A stretch of DNA of 50,095 nucleotides, taken from positions 1 to 50,095 of the forward strand of contig NZ_SMKD01000028.1 in NCBI RefSeq assembly GCF_004348595.1, read 5' to 3'. Source of the stretch: Micromonospora sp. KC723 (GTDB lineage Bacteria > Actinomycetota > Actinomycetes > Mycobacteriales > Micromonosporaceae). Positions 22,629 to 30,382 of the stretch are shown here, one piece after another. Position numbers and translations under genes: made by a program. Numbering within the stretch: the first letter of the stretch is position 1; each line of letters begins with the position of its first letter. Under the pieces are notes generated by a model that was not told where the DNA came from, made no database searches, and saw nothing but the letters and a program-made list of their open reading frames with translations.

Positions 22629-24137
22629 TCAGGACCAGTCCTCCGCCGCGTCGCCGTCCGTCGCGCGCTCGGCGGTGGACGTCGGTGGGCCGCCGTGCGT
22701 CCACGGGGTCTCCTCGGGCGCCGGAAAGGCACCTGCCGGCAGGAACCCGTCGGAGAGCGTGGTCAGGCAGAGCCGCTCACCCACCTCGGGCACCGTCCCG
22801 GGCGGCGCAGTCAACCCCCGCCCCATCCCGCCGGAGAGCTCCAGCACCACCTCGGTCTTGCCCTCGGCCGTCGGGGTCAGGAACACCACCTTCGCCTTCT
22901 GCGCCGGCCGAGCGGGGGAGAACAGCGTCGTCCCCACCGGCACCAGCACCGGCTCGGTGGTCACCACCTGGACACGCGGGCGCAGCACCGGCCGCCGGCC
23001 GCTGTCGTCCACCCGCTTCGGGTCGGCCAGCGTCACCTCGCCGACGAACGCCTCACCGGTCAACCGGTGCTCGGCCATGACCAGGGGATCGTCGTACGCG
23101 CGCTGCACCGCGTACGAGGTCAGGGCGCGTTCCAGGCGGTGCAGCCGTACGGCCGCCGCCACCGCGCCGTCACGCCGGGGCTGCGGGCCGCCGCCGCCGT
23201 CGAGGTGCTCCGTGTGGCTGGTGAAGGCGTCCTTGTCGCCGTCCCAGCGGCCCGCCACCCGTGCCCCCGGCGGCAGCGCGCGCAGCAGCCCCACGCCGCG
23301 CCACATCAGCTCCCAGGTGGGGGCGAGCTGACCGCGCAGCACCCGTTCCAGCTCCGCGTACGCCGTCGCGCGGGCGGCCGGGTCGTCCTCGGTGCGCGCG
23401 TACGCCGCTATGGCCGGGGCGAGCACCTGGTTGTCGAAGTCCGGGTCGGTGGCCGGGCCGGCCGGCGGACAGCGCCCCGGCTCCTCGGCCCGCGCCGCCG
23501 CCTGCGGCCCGGTCATCCCGGCCGGCGGATCGATCCAGCCGAGCAGCGCCGGCAGGTGCTGGTCCTCCACCGGGCTCTGTCCGGTGGCCCAGTGCAGGGT
23601 CAGCGCGTCGGTCATCGCCACCAGCGCCGACGAGCCGGGATGCTCGGCCCGCTCGGCGAAGAAGGTCAGCCAGCGTCCGAGCAGCGGCACGTCGGGGTGC
23701 ACCGGATGGTCGCCGTCCGGGCGGCGGAACCGGGTGGAGCGCCCGAGCAGCCGCAGGAACGTCACCCCGGCCGGGTTCGGCACCAGCAGCTGCGGAGCCT
23801 CCACGTACCGGTGCCGGACGTCCCGGCCCCGGTCCACCGGCACCGCCTCGGTCGCCACGTGGAACTCCGCCAGGTACGGCAGCACGACCGCGGCCAGTTC
23901 GGCGGCGAACCGGAACCGCTGGTCCCGGTTGCGGGGCTGCGGCACGATCAACAGCCGCGCCGCGTCCGGTGCCGTGCCGACCAGCGCCGCGAGCGGGGCG
24001 TTCGCCTCACCGGCCAGCGCCAGCGGCACCAGCACCAGCGGTCGCTCGGCCAGGTGCAGGTGCCGGACGGTGGCCACCGGCTGGGCCACCCCGGCGGCGA
24101 CGGCCTGCGCCTTCGCCAACGCGCGGAGCGTGCTCAC
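22629..24137 (-). CDS. Unrecognised 502-residue protein, partner of the Fe-S nuclease
   Basis: Function unknown. The protein is acidic and Ala/Leu/Pro-rich without signal peptide or membrane helix. The N-terminal part (VRHLHLAERPLVLVPLALAGEANAPLAALVG, LIVPQPRNRDQRFRFAAELA) looks alpha/beta; the C-terminal third (RVQVVTTEPVLVPVGTTLFSPA, KAKVVFLTPTAEGKTEVVLELSGGMGRG, VPEVGERLCLTTLSDGFLP) is beta-rich and well-ordered. No nuclease, helicase or methylase motif was seen. GTG 24137 is chosen, because codon usage upstream to 24311 is poor and it overlaps the nuclease gene there. It starts 34 nt after the stop of the Cas4/RecB-like nuclease gene on the same strand, so the two form a likely operon. 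Confidence 0.72.
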   Translation of the reverse strand: MSTLRALAKAQAVAAGVAQPVATVRHLHLAERPLVLVPLALAGEANAPLAALVGTAPDAARLLIVPQPRNRDQRFRFAAELAAVVLPYLAEFHVATEAVPVDRGRDVRHRYVEAPQLLVPNPAGVTFLRLLGRSTRFRRPDGDHPVHPDVPLLGRWLTFFAERAEHPGSSALVAMTDALTLHWATGQSPVEDQHLPALLGWIDPPAGMTGPQAAARAEEPGRCPPAGPATDPDFDNQVLAPAIAAYARTEDDPAARATAYAELERVLRGQLAPTWELMWRGVGLLRALPPGARVAGRWDGDKDAFTSHTEHLDGGGGPQPRRDGAVAAAVRLHRLERALTSYAVQRAYDDPLVMAEHRLTGEAFVGEVTLADPKRVDDSGRRPVLRPRVQVVTTEPVLVPVGTTLFSPARPAQKAKVVFLTPTAEGKTEVVLELSGGMGRGLTAPPGTVPEVGERLCLTTLSDGFLPAGAFPAPEETPWTHGGPPTSTAERATDGDAAEDWS

Positions 24138-24171
24138 GCCGCCGTCCCGGCCCGTGGCGACGTCGGCGCAC

Positions 24172-25260
24172 TCATGCGGGGTTCCCGGCGAGGGCGTCGG
24201 CGCGTAGCCGGGCCGCGGCCCGCAACAGCGTGGCGGCTTCCGCCCGCTCCGGTGGCGCGGCGCGCTCGCCGGTCGCCAGGGCCAGCACCTCGGACACCTC
24301 CTCGACGCCACCGAGCGCCTCCCGTACCGGCCGGCCCAGGGCCGCGGTGTGGCCCCGCGCCTCTGCCCGGCAGAAGTACGCCAGCTCGCAGGCGGCCAGG
24401 CACTCCGGCGCGTAACGGGCCTCGACCGTGCGCAGCGCGGCGGTCAGCGCGGCGGGGTCGGCGTCCGGGTCGGCGGTGAAGTCCGCCGGCACGGCGGCCA
24501 GCAGCACGTCCAGCCGGGCCATCCGGTCGAGCTGCCGGCGCAACACCAGCAACTGCTTGCGCACGTCGAGCAGGCTGGCCACCGGCCGGTTGGCGAAGTC
24601 ACGCGGGCAGACGAGCACCACGTCGTGGGAGACCAGCTCCGGATCGTGCCCCTCGGCGGCCAGCAGCTCGCGCAGGGCCAGCACGTAGACGGCCGACTGG
24701 ATGGCGGCGGCGGCCACCTTCGCCGGGTCGGCCTGGCCGTCGATCACCGGGAACGACTTGATCTCCACCACGTGGAACCGGCCGCCGAGGCGGGCGGCGA
24801 CCAGATCCGGTTCCAGGTGTACCCGCTGACCGGCGATGTCCAGCCCGAGCAGCGGGTGGTCGAACAGCGCCGCGTCCGGCCCGGTGGCGGTCAACGCCCG
24901 TCGGGACCGCTCCTGCCGGTCCGGCAGGTCGTCGGCGCCACCCAGGTCAGTCCAGTCCGCCCGCTGCGGCACCGGTACGCCCAGCCGCTGAGCGACCAGC
25001 CGCAGCAGCTCGGTCCCGCCGTCGGCTTTCACCTGCGCCTCGAACGCGTTGCCCCGGGTGATCGCGAACGGGGACTGCCCGAAGCGGGCCGGATACCCGA
25101 TCCGCTCGGCCAGCTTCGGCTTGTCCACCCCGGCGCTGTCGAGCACGGCCCGGCGGGTGCATCCCGGGTTCCCGGTGAGGGCGGCGATGGTACGGGCGTT
25201 GTGCCGCTTCGGCGGCACGGGTCCCCGGATCACGGCCAGGCGCTGCGCGGTACTCGTCAC
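24172..25260 (-). CDS. Cas4/RecB-like Fe-S nuclease
   Basis: A 362-residue PD-(D/E)XK nuclease. Motif I is RGNAFE (69-74), the Gly-x-x-x-Glu/His helix; Asp152 (EPDLVAAR), Glu166 and Lys168 (VVEIKSF) are the catalytic D...ExK; Gln188 and Tyr192 (QSAVYVLAL) are the QxxxY motif of the RecB subgroup. Cys34 near the N-terminus and Cys287-x3-Cys291-x5-Cys297 near the C-terminus are placed like the four ligands of the 4Fe-4S cluster of Cas4 and AddB. This combination implies an end-processing or strand-specific exonuclease. GTG 25260 overlaps a TGA at 25257-25259 and has a TATCCT -10 box 8 nt upstream. No cas gene is nearby. Confidence 0.75.
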   Translation of the reverse strand: MTSTAQRLAVIRGPVPPKRHNARTIAALTGNPGCTRRAVLDSAGVDKPKLAERIGYPARFGQSPFAITRGNAFEAQVKADGGTELLRLVAQRLGVPVPQRADWTDLGGADDLPDRQERSRRALTATGPDAALFDHPLLGLDIAGQRVHLEPDLVAARLGGRFHVVEIKSFPVIDGQADPAKVAAAAIQSAVYVLALRELLAAEGHDPELVSHDVVLVCPRDFANRPVASLLDVRKQLLVLRRQLDRMARLDVLLAAVPADFTADPDADPAALTAALRTVEARYAPECLAACELAYFCRAEARGHTAALGRPVREALGGVEEVSEVLALATGERAAPPERAEAATLLRAAARLRADALAGNPA

Positions 25261-25333
25261 GATCCGCCAGGATAGGCGCTGGGCGCCGGTTCGGCCCGGA
25301 CGCGGGCGGTCAGGTGGGCGTGGAGGAAGAGGG

Positions 25334-25507
25334 TCAGCGCTCGGCCGACCGGTTCCAGGGCGATCGGGGCAGCCGCGTCCCGGCGAGCGGCCGGCCGCGG
25401 CGGCGACGCCGGCGGCCCGGGGTGCAGGGCGGGCGGGAAACGGTGTGCACGGCCGCCGCCGGTTCGACGGGTTGCCGGCCGATCAGCCAGCAGAGGAAGC
25501 GTGCCAT
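25334..25507 (-). CDS. Possible small protein, perhaps frameshifted
   Basis: ATG 25507 opens MARFLCWLIGRQPVEPAAAV with good codon usage for about 30 codons, then a long Arg run. In another minus frame, codons from about 25380 down to TGA at 25257-25259 also have high-GC third positions (ending ALTLFLHAHLTARVRAEPAP), and that stop overlaps the GTG of the nuclease gene. The two halves together would make one protein of about 83 residues if a frameshift sits in the GC-rich stretch near 25380-25420. Either a small broken gene or chance; no function suggested. Confidence 0.3.
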   Translation of the reverse strand: MARFLCWLIGRQPVEPAAAVHTVSRPPCTPGRRRRRRGRPLAGTRLPRSPWNRSAER

Positions 25508-25511
25508 CGCC

Positions 25512-25745
25512 TCAGCCGACCGGGAGGCGACGCGCCTCGCCACTGGAGATGGCGTACTCGGCGCCGCAGAACGAGCACTGCTGCACGTAGCGGGTCCGTA
25601 CCGGGATCAGTGGGATGAAGAAGAGGGTGAACTTCGTGGACCGGCGGGTGATCACCTGTGCGGCCAGGTTGCCGCAGTTGCGGCAGACGGCGCTGGCCAC
25701 ACCCGACCGGCTCACCGACGTGCGGAGTCCGAAGATGAAGAACAT
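25512..25745 (-). CDS. Small zinc-ribbon protein
   Basis: A 77-residue protein with two CxxC knuckles: VCRNCGN and QCSFCGAEY, the standard four-Cys zinc ribbon, separated by a hydrophobic strand-rich segment KFTLFFIPLIPV. Short actinobacterial proteins of this kind bind one zinc ion and may interact with nucleic acid or membranes; the function of this group is not known. ATG 25745 was chosen because homology-like sequence begins MFFIFGLRT and the upstream frame to 26129 is low-quality. The gene is 41 nt downstream of the next minus-strand gene (25787-26080). Confidence 0.75.
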   Translation of the reverse strand: MFFIFGLRTSVSRSGVASAVCRNCGNLAAQVITRRSTKFTLFFIPLIPVRTRYVQQCSFCGAEYAISSGEARRLPVG

Positions 25746-25786
25746 CGCCCGCCTGTACCCCGCCGGCGACGTTTGTATCCCGAATC

Positions 25787-26080
25787 TCAGGAGATGGTCC
25801 GTCGCCAGGGGCGGCGGGCGTCGAGTTCGGTGGCGAGCAGTTCCAGGAAGGCACGGAACGCCTCCTCGTCGTGCGGCGTCGGCAGCTCGTCGGTGAGCGG
25901 GCCCCGGTGCCGCCGGGCCTGGGCGATCGCCGCGGCGTAGACGCGCGGGCCGGCCCCGAAGTTCCGCCGCTCGACCATGGCGTCGGCCATCCGGCTGGCG
26001 GCCACCTCGTCGAGTGCCCGGGTGAAGATCAACCCGTAGAGGATCTGGTTGACGGCACCCTTCCAGTCGTCGCGGGGCAT
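25787..26080 (-). CDS. Small hypothetical protein (97 residues)
   Basis: A helical, soluble protein beginning MPRDDWKGAVNQILYGLIFTR with RNFGAGPRVYAAAIAQARRH in the middle. No domain is recognised. Codon usage is strongly G/C at third positions. ATG 26080 follows GAGGAGG at about 7 nt, a near-ideal ribosome site; the ORF to 26188 has no such site. It is likely co-transcribed with the zinc-ribbon gene 41 nt downstream. Confidence 0.6.
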   Translation of the reverse strand: MPRDDWKGAVNQILYGLIFTRALDEVAASRMADAMVERRNFGAGPRVYAAAIAQARRHRGPLTDELPTPHDEEAFRAFLELLATELDARRPWRRTIS

Positions 26081-26138
26081 CGCTGGCCTCCTCGGTAACC
26101 GCTTCGCCGGGTCGGGGTGACGATGACATGATCCACCC

Positions 26139-26346
26139 GTGCCGGCCGGTGCGCCGGTGGACCCGCCGGACCGGTGGGATCTCGTCACCCCGGAGGCGAC
26201 CTCCGGGGGTTCCTCGGCCGGAAGTGCTCTACCTGCTCTTCACCCGGGGGTACGACGCCGACGGCGAACCCGCCTCACGCCGACGAGGCGATCCGCCTGG
26301 CCCGGTTGCTCGACCGGTTGACGCCGCCGCCCCCACCGGGCACCGA
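26139..26346 (+). pseudogene. ECF sigma factor remnant with frameshift
   Basis: From 26209 the frame reads VPRPEVLYLLFTRGYDADGE, then the next frame (near 26265) continues PHADEAIRLARLLDRLTPP. Together they match the DUF6596/sigma-4-linker region of ECF sigma factors (normally VLYLVFNEGY...EAIRLARLL), interrupted by a frameshift. A short upstream piece (26139-26208, VPAGAPVDPPDRWDLVTPE) has coding-like base use but a different frame, so it could be the start of another lost gene. No sigma-2 or sigma-4 domain remains. The stretch 26081-26533 otherwise holds only the transporter's regulatory sites. Confidence 0.6.
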
Positions 26347-26348
26347 AT

Positions 26349-26364
26349 GTTACGGCAATGTTAC
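26349..26364. promoter_or_regulatory. GlnR-like binding site
   Basis: Two GTTAC pentamers (26349-26353 and 26360-26364) separated by exactly 6 nt, the spacing of actinobacterial GlnR boxes (GTnAC-n6-...). It lies 170 bp upstream of the formate/nitrite transporter start. A regulator gene for it is not in the window. Confidence 0.5.
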
Positions 26365-26533
26365 GCCTTGCGTCAGTTCTGCGTCGTGGACGGGTGAGCT
26401 GAACGTGATCGGATCATCTACCCTTCGCAACACGGCGGGAATCCGGGGTTCACAGACTCGGTCAACCATCGGGCTCGCCACGGTCCGACAGGTCCGGCCG
26501 CCCCTACCGGTTCCATCGTGAAGGAGCGACGTC

Positions 26534-27415
26534 ATGTCGTATGTGAATCCAGGAGACCTGGCCGTCAAGATGATCGACGCGGGTGAGGCGAAGGTCTTCA
26601 TGGCCGCTCGGGACACCTTGATCCGCGCGTACATGGCCGGCGCCATCCTCTCCCTGGCCGCGGCGTTCGCCGTCACGGTCACCGTGAAGACGGGTGAGCC
26701 CGTCATCGGGGCGATCCTCTTCCCGGTCGGGTTCTGCATGCTGTACCTACTCGGGTTCGACCTCCTGACCGGCGTGTTCACCCTGGTTCCCCTGGCACTG
26801 ATAGACAAACGCCCGGGCGTGCGGTTCCGCTCGGTGCTGCGCAACTGGAGTCTCGTCTTCGTCGGCAACTTCGCCGGAGCGCTCACCGTCGCCCTCATGA
26901 TGGCCGTGACCTTCACCTTCGCCTTCACCGGCGAACCGAACGACGTCGGTCAGGCGATCGGCAACATCGGCGAAGGTCGTACGGTCGGCTACGCCGAACA
27001 CGGTGCCGCCGGCATGCTGACCCTCTTCATCCGGGGCGTCCTCTGCAACTGGATGGTCTCCACCGGCGTCGTCGGCGCGATGATGTCGACGAGCGTCTCC
27101 GGCAAGGTGATCGCCATGTGGATGCCCATCCTGGTCTTCTTCTACATGGGGTTCGAGCATTCGGTCGTGAACATGTACCTGTTCCCGTCCGGGCTGATGC
27201 TCGGCGGCGACTTCTCGGTCATGGACTACCTCGTCTGGAACGAGATCCCGACCGTCATCGGGAACCTGGTGGGCGGTCTGACCTTCGTGGGTCTGACGGT
27301 GTACGCGACCCACGCCCGCACCGGCACGACGCGAAACCGACCTGTTTCCCCCGCGCCCGGCGCCGCTCGGAAGCGCGTGGCGACGCCACCGGAGGTTCGC
27401 GTCCCGACCAGGTGA
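26534..27415 (+). CDS. Formate/nitrite transporter family protein
   Basis: A 293-residue FNT-family channel with six transmembrane helices, soluble ends and a basic C-terminal tail. Typical segments: AYMAGAILSLAAAFAVTV (TM1), FPVGFCMLYLLGFDLLTGVF (TM2 region with the LLTG loop), WSLVFVGNFAGALTVALM, IRGVLCNWMVSTGVV (N-W-M-V is conserved), WMPILVFFYMGFEHSVVNM (FEHSVVN carries the central His of the pore) and a C-terminal IGNLVGGLTFVGLTVY helix. FNT proteins carry formate, nitrite or hydrosulfide as anions; a GlnR-like box upstream supports nitrite (NirC-like) rather than formate. ATG 26534 has AAGGAG 7 nt upstream. Confidence 0.92.
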   Translation: MSYVNPGDLAVKMIDAGEAKVFMAARDTLIRAYMAGAILSLAAAFAVTVTVKTGEPVIGAILFPVGFCMLYLLGFDLLTGVFTLVPLALIDKRPGVRFRSVLRNWSLVFVGNFAGALTVALMMAVTFTFAFTGEPNDVGQAIGNIGEGRTVGYAEHGAAGMLTLFIRGVLCNWMVSTGVVGAMMSTSVSGKVIAMWMPILVFFYMGFEHSVVNMYLFPSGLMLGGDFSVMDYLVWNEIPTVIGNLVGGLTFVGLTVYATHARTGTTRNRPVSPAPGAARKRVATPPEVRVPTR

Positions 27416-27476
27416 GCACGCCGCCCGGCGCGGGCCGGACCGACGAACACCGGGTTCGCGGGTGGCGGTGACGCAC

Positions 27477-27510
27477 GCCGGTGTGGATCGTGGACGCGAC
27501 CCACACCGGC
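27477..27510. terminator. Bidirectional hairpin terminator
   Basis: Arms GCCGGTGTGG (27477-27486) and CCACACCGGC (27501-27510) are exact reverse complements with a 14-nt loop, between the convergent transporter (stop 27415) and SRPBCC gene (stop 27516). Confidence 0.65.
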
Positions 27511-27515
27511 AGCGG

Positions 27516-28370
27516 TCAGGCGTCGGCGGGGATGGCCTCCTCCACCCAGATCGGCTGCCAGTCAGCCACCTCGTGGTAGCGGCGCAGCTCGGACAGACCG
27601 GCGAGGATCCCCGCCCAGCCCGGGTACGGCGGGTTGCCCTCGTCGAAGCCGCTCTGCACGAAGGTCAGCCTGGTCTTCCCGTCGGAGCCGTCCAGCTCCC
27701 AGGTGCCGACCCCCATCGGCCCCCAGTCCACGCCGAGCTTCCGCTCCGGCTCCAGGTCGACGATCTTCGCGGCGCCCGGCGCGTCGAGGCCACCCATGGC
27801 GTACCGGCCGCCGACCCACGGCTCGATCCCGATCGGGTACCCGAACCAGGCGCTGGCCTGCTCGGAGTCGATCAGCGACTGCCACACCTTGTCGACCGGG
27901 GCGGCGATCAGCAGCTCGCCGCGCAGCTCGGCGGAGGTGAAGTCGGTGCGCGGCAGCGGCTCCCGCCCCTCCAGGTGCGCGTTGAGGTTGGCCAGCGACA
28001 GGGACCACCAGGTCTGCAGGACGCCACGGATGCTGCTGCCGTCGAACATCTCAGCCATCCGGAAGTGGCTCTGGGTCAGGGTGAGCAGGGTGGTCTCCGG
28101 CGTCTCGGCGGCCAACGACAGCTCGCTGGTGGCCTCCACCCCGTCGAGTGACCAGGCGAAGCGGAGCGTGTGGTCGCCGGCGTGCAGCAGTCGCTGGTGC
28201 GGCGCGTCACCCTCGGGCGTGTACCGGCCCCAGAACTCGTACCGGTGGGGCAGGTCGACCTCGGCGTGCTCGGCGAACCAGGCGCGCAGCTCGGTCGGGT
28301 CGGTGAGCGCCCGCCACACCGTCTCGACCGGCGCGGCGAGTCGGACGACGATCCTCATCGGTTCAGTCAA
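27516..28370 (-). CDS. Tandem SRPBCC (AHSA1-type) domain protein
   Basis: A 284-residue protein made of two START/SRPBCC hot-dog-like domains: residues ~5-140 (IVVRLAAPVETVWRALTDP, YEFWGRYTPEGD) and ~145-280 (ELLIAAPVDKVWQSLID, GGRYAMGG, WELDGSDGKTRLTFVQSGF). The fold binds lipids or aromatic metabolites in a deep cavity, but no ligand can be named. The start is TTG 28370, because AGGGA lies 6 nt upstream of it, whereas the alternative ATG 28358 has none; the TTG start overlaps the stop of the upstream HTH gene by 8 nt, which fits translational coupling. Confidence 0.83.
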   Translation of the reverse strand: MTEPMRIVVRLAAPVETVWRALTDPTELRAWFAEHAEVDLPHRYEFWGRYTPEGDAPHQRLLHAGDHTLRFAWSLDGVEATSELSLAAETPETTLLTLTQSHFRMAEMFDGSSIRGVLQTWWSLSLANLNAHLEGREPLPRTDFTSAELRGELLIAAPVDKVWQSLIDSEQASAWFGYPIGIEPWVGGRYAMGGLDAPGAAKIVDLEPERKLGVDWGPMGVGTWELDGSDGKTRLTFVQSGFDEGNPPYPGWAGILAGLSELRRYHEVADWQPIWVEEAIPADA

Positions 28371-28923
28371 GGTCTTTCCCTTTCGGGTAACAGGCCACGG
28401 CGAGCTTGAAGGCGTCCCCCTCGGCGCCCCCGTAGCGCGTGAACAGGTCCCGCAGCGTGGACTGCAGGTCGTGCAGAAACTCCTGCCGCCGCTCGGGCGG
28501 CACCCTGATCTCGCCGGACACCCCGATCGAGGGCAGCTCCGGCGCGGTCCGGTCGAGCGCGGCGACGTCCGCCTGGACCTCCTCCATCAGGTCGAGCAGG
28601 TGGCCGAGGCTCAGCTCGTCCCGGGCCCGGCGCAGCCCGCCGACCCGCCCGACCAGCCGGGGCGAGAGCCAGTACGACCGCGCGGCGGCCTGGTAGATGC
28701 CCTCGCTGATACCGCGCACCTTGCGGCTGTCGACCTGCTCGGCCAGGCCGGCCGCCACCAACTGCTTGACGTGGTAGTAGACGCGCTGCGGCGTCTGCCC
28801 CAGCCGCGTTGCGACCTCGGTGCAGGTGCGGGGCTCGGCCAACTGCCGAAGCACCTCCACGCGCTGCGGCTTGAGCAGGGTCTCGGCCTGCTCGATCTGC
28901 TCCAGGTACAGGACGTCTCTCAT
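28363..28923 (-). CDS. ArsR-like winged-helix regulator
   Basis: A 186-residue regulator. The N-terminal part carries a winged HTH of ArsR type (LLKPQRVEVLRQLAEPRTCTEVATRL, GQTPQRVYYHVKQLVAAGL). The C-terminal ~110 residues (YWLSPRLVGRVGGLRRARDEL, LPSIGVSGEIRVPPERRQEFL) are helical and probably a ligand-binding domain. It forms a translationally coupled pair with the SRPBCC protein, an arrangement common in actinobacteria where the regulator may sense the lipid-like ligand. ATG 28923 lies only 10 nt after the -10 box and has no close ribosome site, so the message is nearly leaderless; the frame to 28962 overlaps the promoter. Confidence 0.82.
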   Translation of the reverse strand: MRDVLYLEQIEQAETLLKPQRVEVLRQLAEPRTCTEVATRLGQTPQRVYYHVKQLVAAGLAEQVDSRKVRGISEGIYQAAARSYWLSPRLVGRVGGLRRARDELSLGHLLDLMEEVQADVAALDRTAPELPSIGVSGEIRVPPERRQEFLHDLQSTLRDLFTRYGGAEGDAFKLAVACYPKGKDLD

Positions 28924-28933
28924 AGCAAAAACA

Positions 28934-28962
28934 ATCCTGTACGTAAAAACCTTCTTTGTCAA
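28934..28962 (-). promoter_or_regulatory. Promoter of the HTH-SRPBCC operon
   Basis: Minus strand: consensus -35 TTGACA (28962-28957), 17-bp spacer, -10 CAGGAT (28939-28934). The start codon at 28923 lies 10 nt beyond the -10 box, so the message has almost no leader. Confidence 0.65.
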
Positions 28963-29038
28963 TGGGTGCGACGAAAGGCCGCGCCGGGTGTGGCGCGGCC
29001 TTCCGTCAACGCCTCACTGCGTGGCCCACCTCAGCGAC

Positions 29039-30382
29039 TCACGGCGTCCAGTCGGGACGCAGCGGGTAGCCGTTCACTTCCTCCGGCCCGTTGCGGGTCG
29101 CGAGCACCTGGTGCAACTGGATGCCGTTACGCGCGAAGGCCAGCCGTGACCCGGCCAGGTACAGCCCCCAGACCCGGGCCCGCCCCTGACCCACCTCGGC
29201 GACGCAGAAGTCCCAGTGCTCCACCAGGTTGCGGCACCAGGCCGCCAACGTCAGCGCGTAGTGCTGGCGCAGATTCTCCTCGTGGTGCACCTCCAGCCCG
29301 GCGTCGTGGATCTCACCGATCAGCCGGCCCGGCCCGGCCAACTCGCCGTCGGGGAAGACGTAGCGGTCGATGAACGCGCCGGACCGGTGCGGAGCCCGGT
29401 TGTCCGCACGGGTGATGCAGTGGTTCAGCAGCCGGCCCTCCGGACGCAGCCGCTCCCGCAGCGCCCCGAAGTACGCCGGATAGTTGCGCACCCCGATGTG
29501 CTCGGTCAGCCCGATCGAGGAGACCACGTCGAACTGCTCCCGCGGGGCGTCCCGGTAGTCGAGGTGCCGTACCTCGGCCAGCCCGGACAACCCCTCCCGC
29601 TCGATGGCCGCCTGCGCCCACCGCGCCTGCGCCCGGGACAGGGTGACCCCGAGGGCCCGCACGCCGTACTCCCGGGCCGCGTGCCGGACCATGCCACCCC
29701 AGCCGCACCCGACGTCCAGCAGCCGCATCCCCGGCTTCAACGCCAGCTTGCCGGCCACCAGGTCGTACTTGGCCGCCTGCGCCTGCTCCAACGAGTCCGT
29801 GGGACTGTGGTAGACCGCGCAGGTGTACGTCATCGACGGGCCGAGCACCTTCTCGTAGAAGGCGTTCGACACGTCGTAGTGGTGCGCGATCGCGGAGCTG
29901 TCCCGGGCCCGGGAGTGCCGCAGCCCGGTCATCACCCGCCGCCAGCGCGGCTGCGCCTCCTGCGGTGGTGGCGGTGGCGGCAGCAGCCGCTCCCAGCCCA
30001 GCCCACGCACCAGGGCCAGCCCCTCCGCCACCGACGGCGCCCGCAGCCGCAACTCGTCCTTGAGCACCCGCAACGCCTCGTACGGGTCGCCGGGGTGCAC
30101 TCCCTCCAGACCCAGGTCACCGCTGACGTACGCCCGGGCCATGCCCAGGTCGCCCGGCGCGGTGAGCAGGTACGACAGCCCCCGCTCGGAGCGTACGGCC
30201 AGGCTGATCCCGGCGTCGGCCGGGCCGATCGCGCTGCCGTCGTACCCGGTGATGCGGACCGGCAGGTCCCCGATGGTGACCGCGCGGATCACGTCCGCCA
30301 CGGTCGTCGCCGAACGCCGGCCGCCCGCCGGCGGCATGGCCGGCGTGGCCGCCGCCCCCTGTTCCCGATCGGTGAGGCTCAT
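29039..30382 (-). CDS. tmsB: SAM-dependent methyltransferase of the cyclopropane-fatty-acid synthase family (10-methylene fatty acid formation)
   Basis: A 447-residue member of the CFAS family. The SAM motif is LLDVGCGWGGMVRHAA (221-236); GLTEHIGVRNYPAYF supplies Glu294 and His295, LLNHCITRADN supplies His321 and Cys322, and YVFPDGEL has Tyr341, the residues that hold the bicarbonate and substrate in CFAS enzymes. In the BfaB/TmsB subgroup the enzyme methylates the oleate double bond to a 10-methylene group instead of a ring. It follows an FAD-dependent reductase gene with an ATGA stop/start overlap (30379-30382), so the two are translationally coupled. The ORF runs upstream to 30985 by chance; ATG 30382 is the start. 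Confidence 0.86.
   Translation of the reverse strand: MSLTDREQGAAATPAMPPAGGRRSATTVADVIRAVTIGDLPVRITGYDGSAIGPADAGISLAVRSERGLSYLLTAPGDLGMARAYVSGDLGLEGVHPGDPYEALRVLKDELRLRAPSVAEGLALVRGLGWERLLPPPPPPQEAQPRWRRVMTGLRHSRARDSSAIAHHYDVSNAFYEKVLGPSMTYTCAVYHSPTDSLEQAQAAKYDLVAGKLALKPGMRLLDVGCGWGGMVRHAAREYGVRALGVTLSRAQARWAQAAIEREGLSGLAEVRHLDYRDAPREQFDVVSSIGLTEHIGVRNYPAYFGALRERLRPEGRLLNHCITRADNRAPHRSGAFIDRYVFPDGELAGPGRLIGEIHDAGLEVHHEENLRQHYALTLAAWCRNLVEHWDFCVAEVGQGRARVWGLYLAGSRLAFARNGIQLHQVLATRNGPEEVNGYPLRPDWTP

Noticed and set aside
24172..25260. A true CRISPR-associated Cas4
   Set aside because: Motifs are Cas4-like, but there is no cas1, cas2 or repeat array in the window and the protein is longer than Cas4; a stand-alone nuclease is the safer reading.
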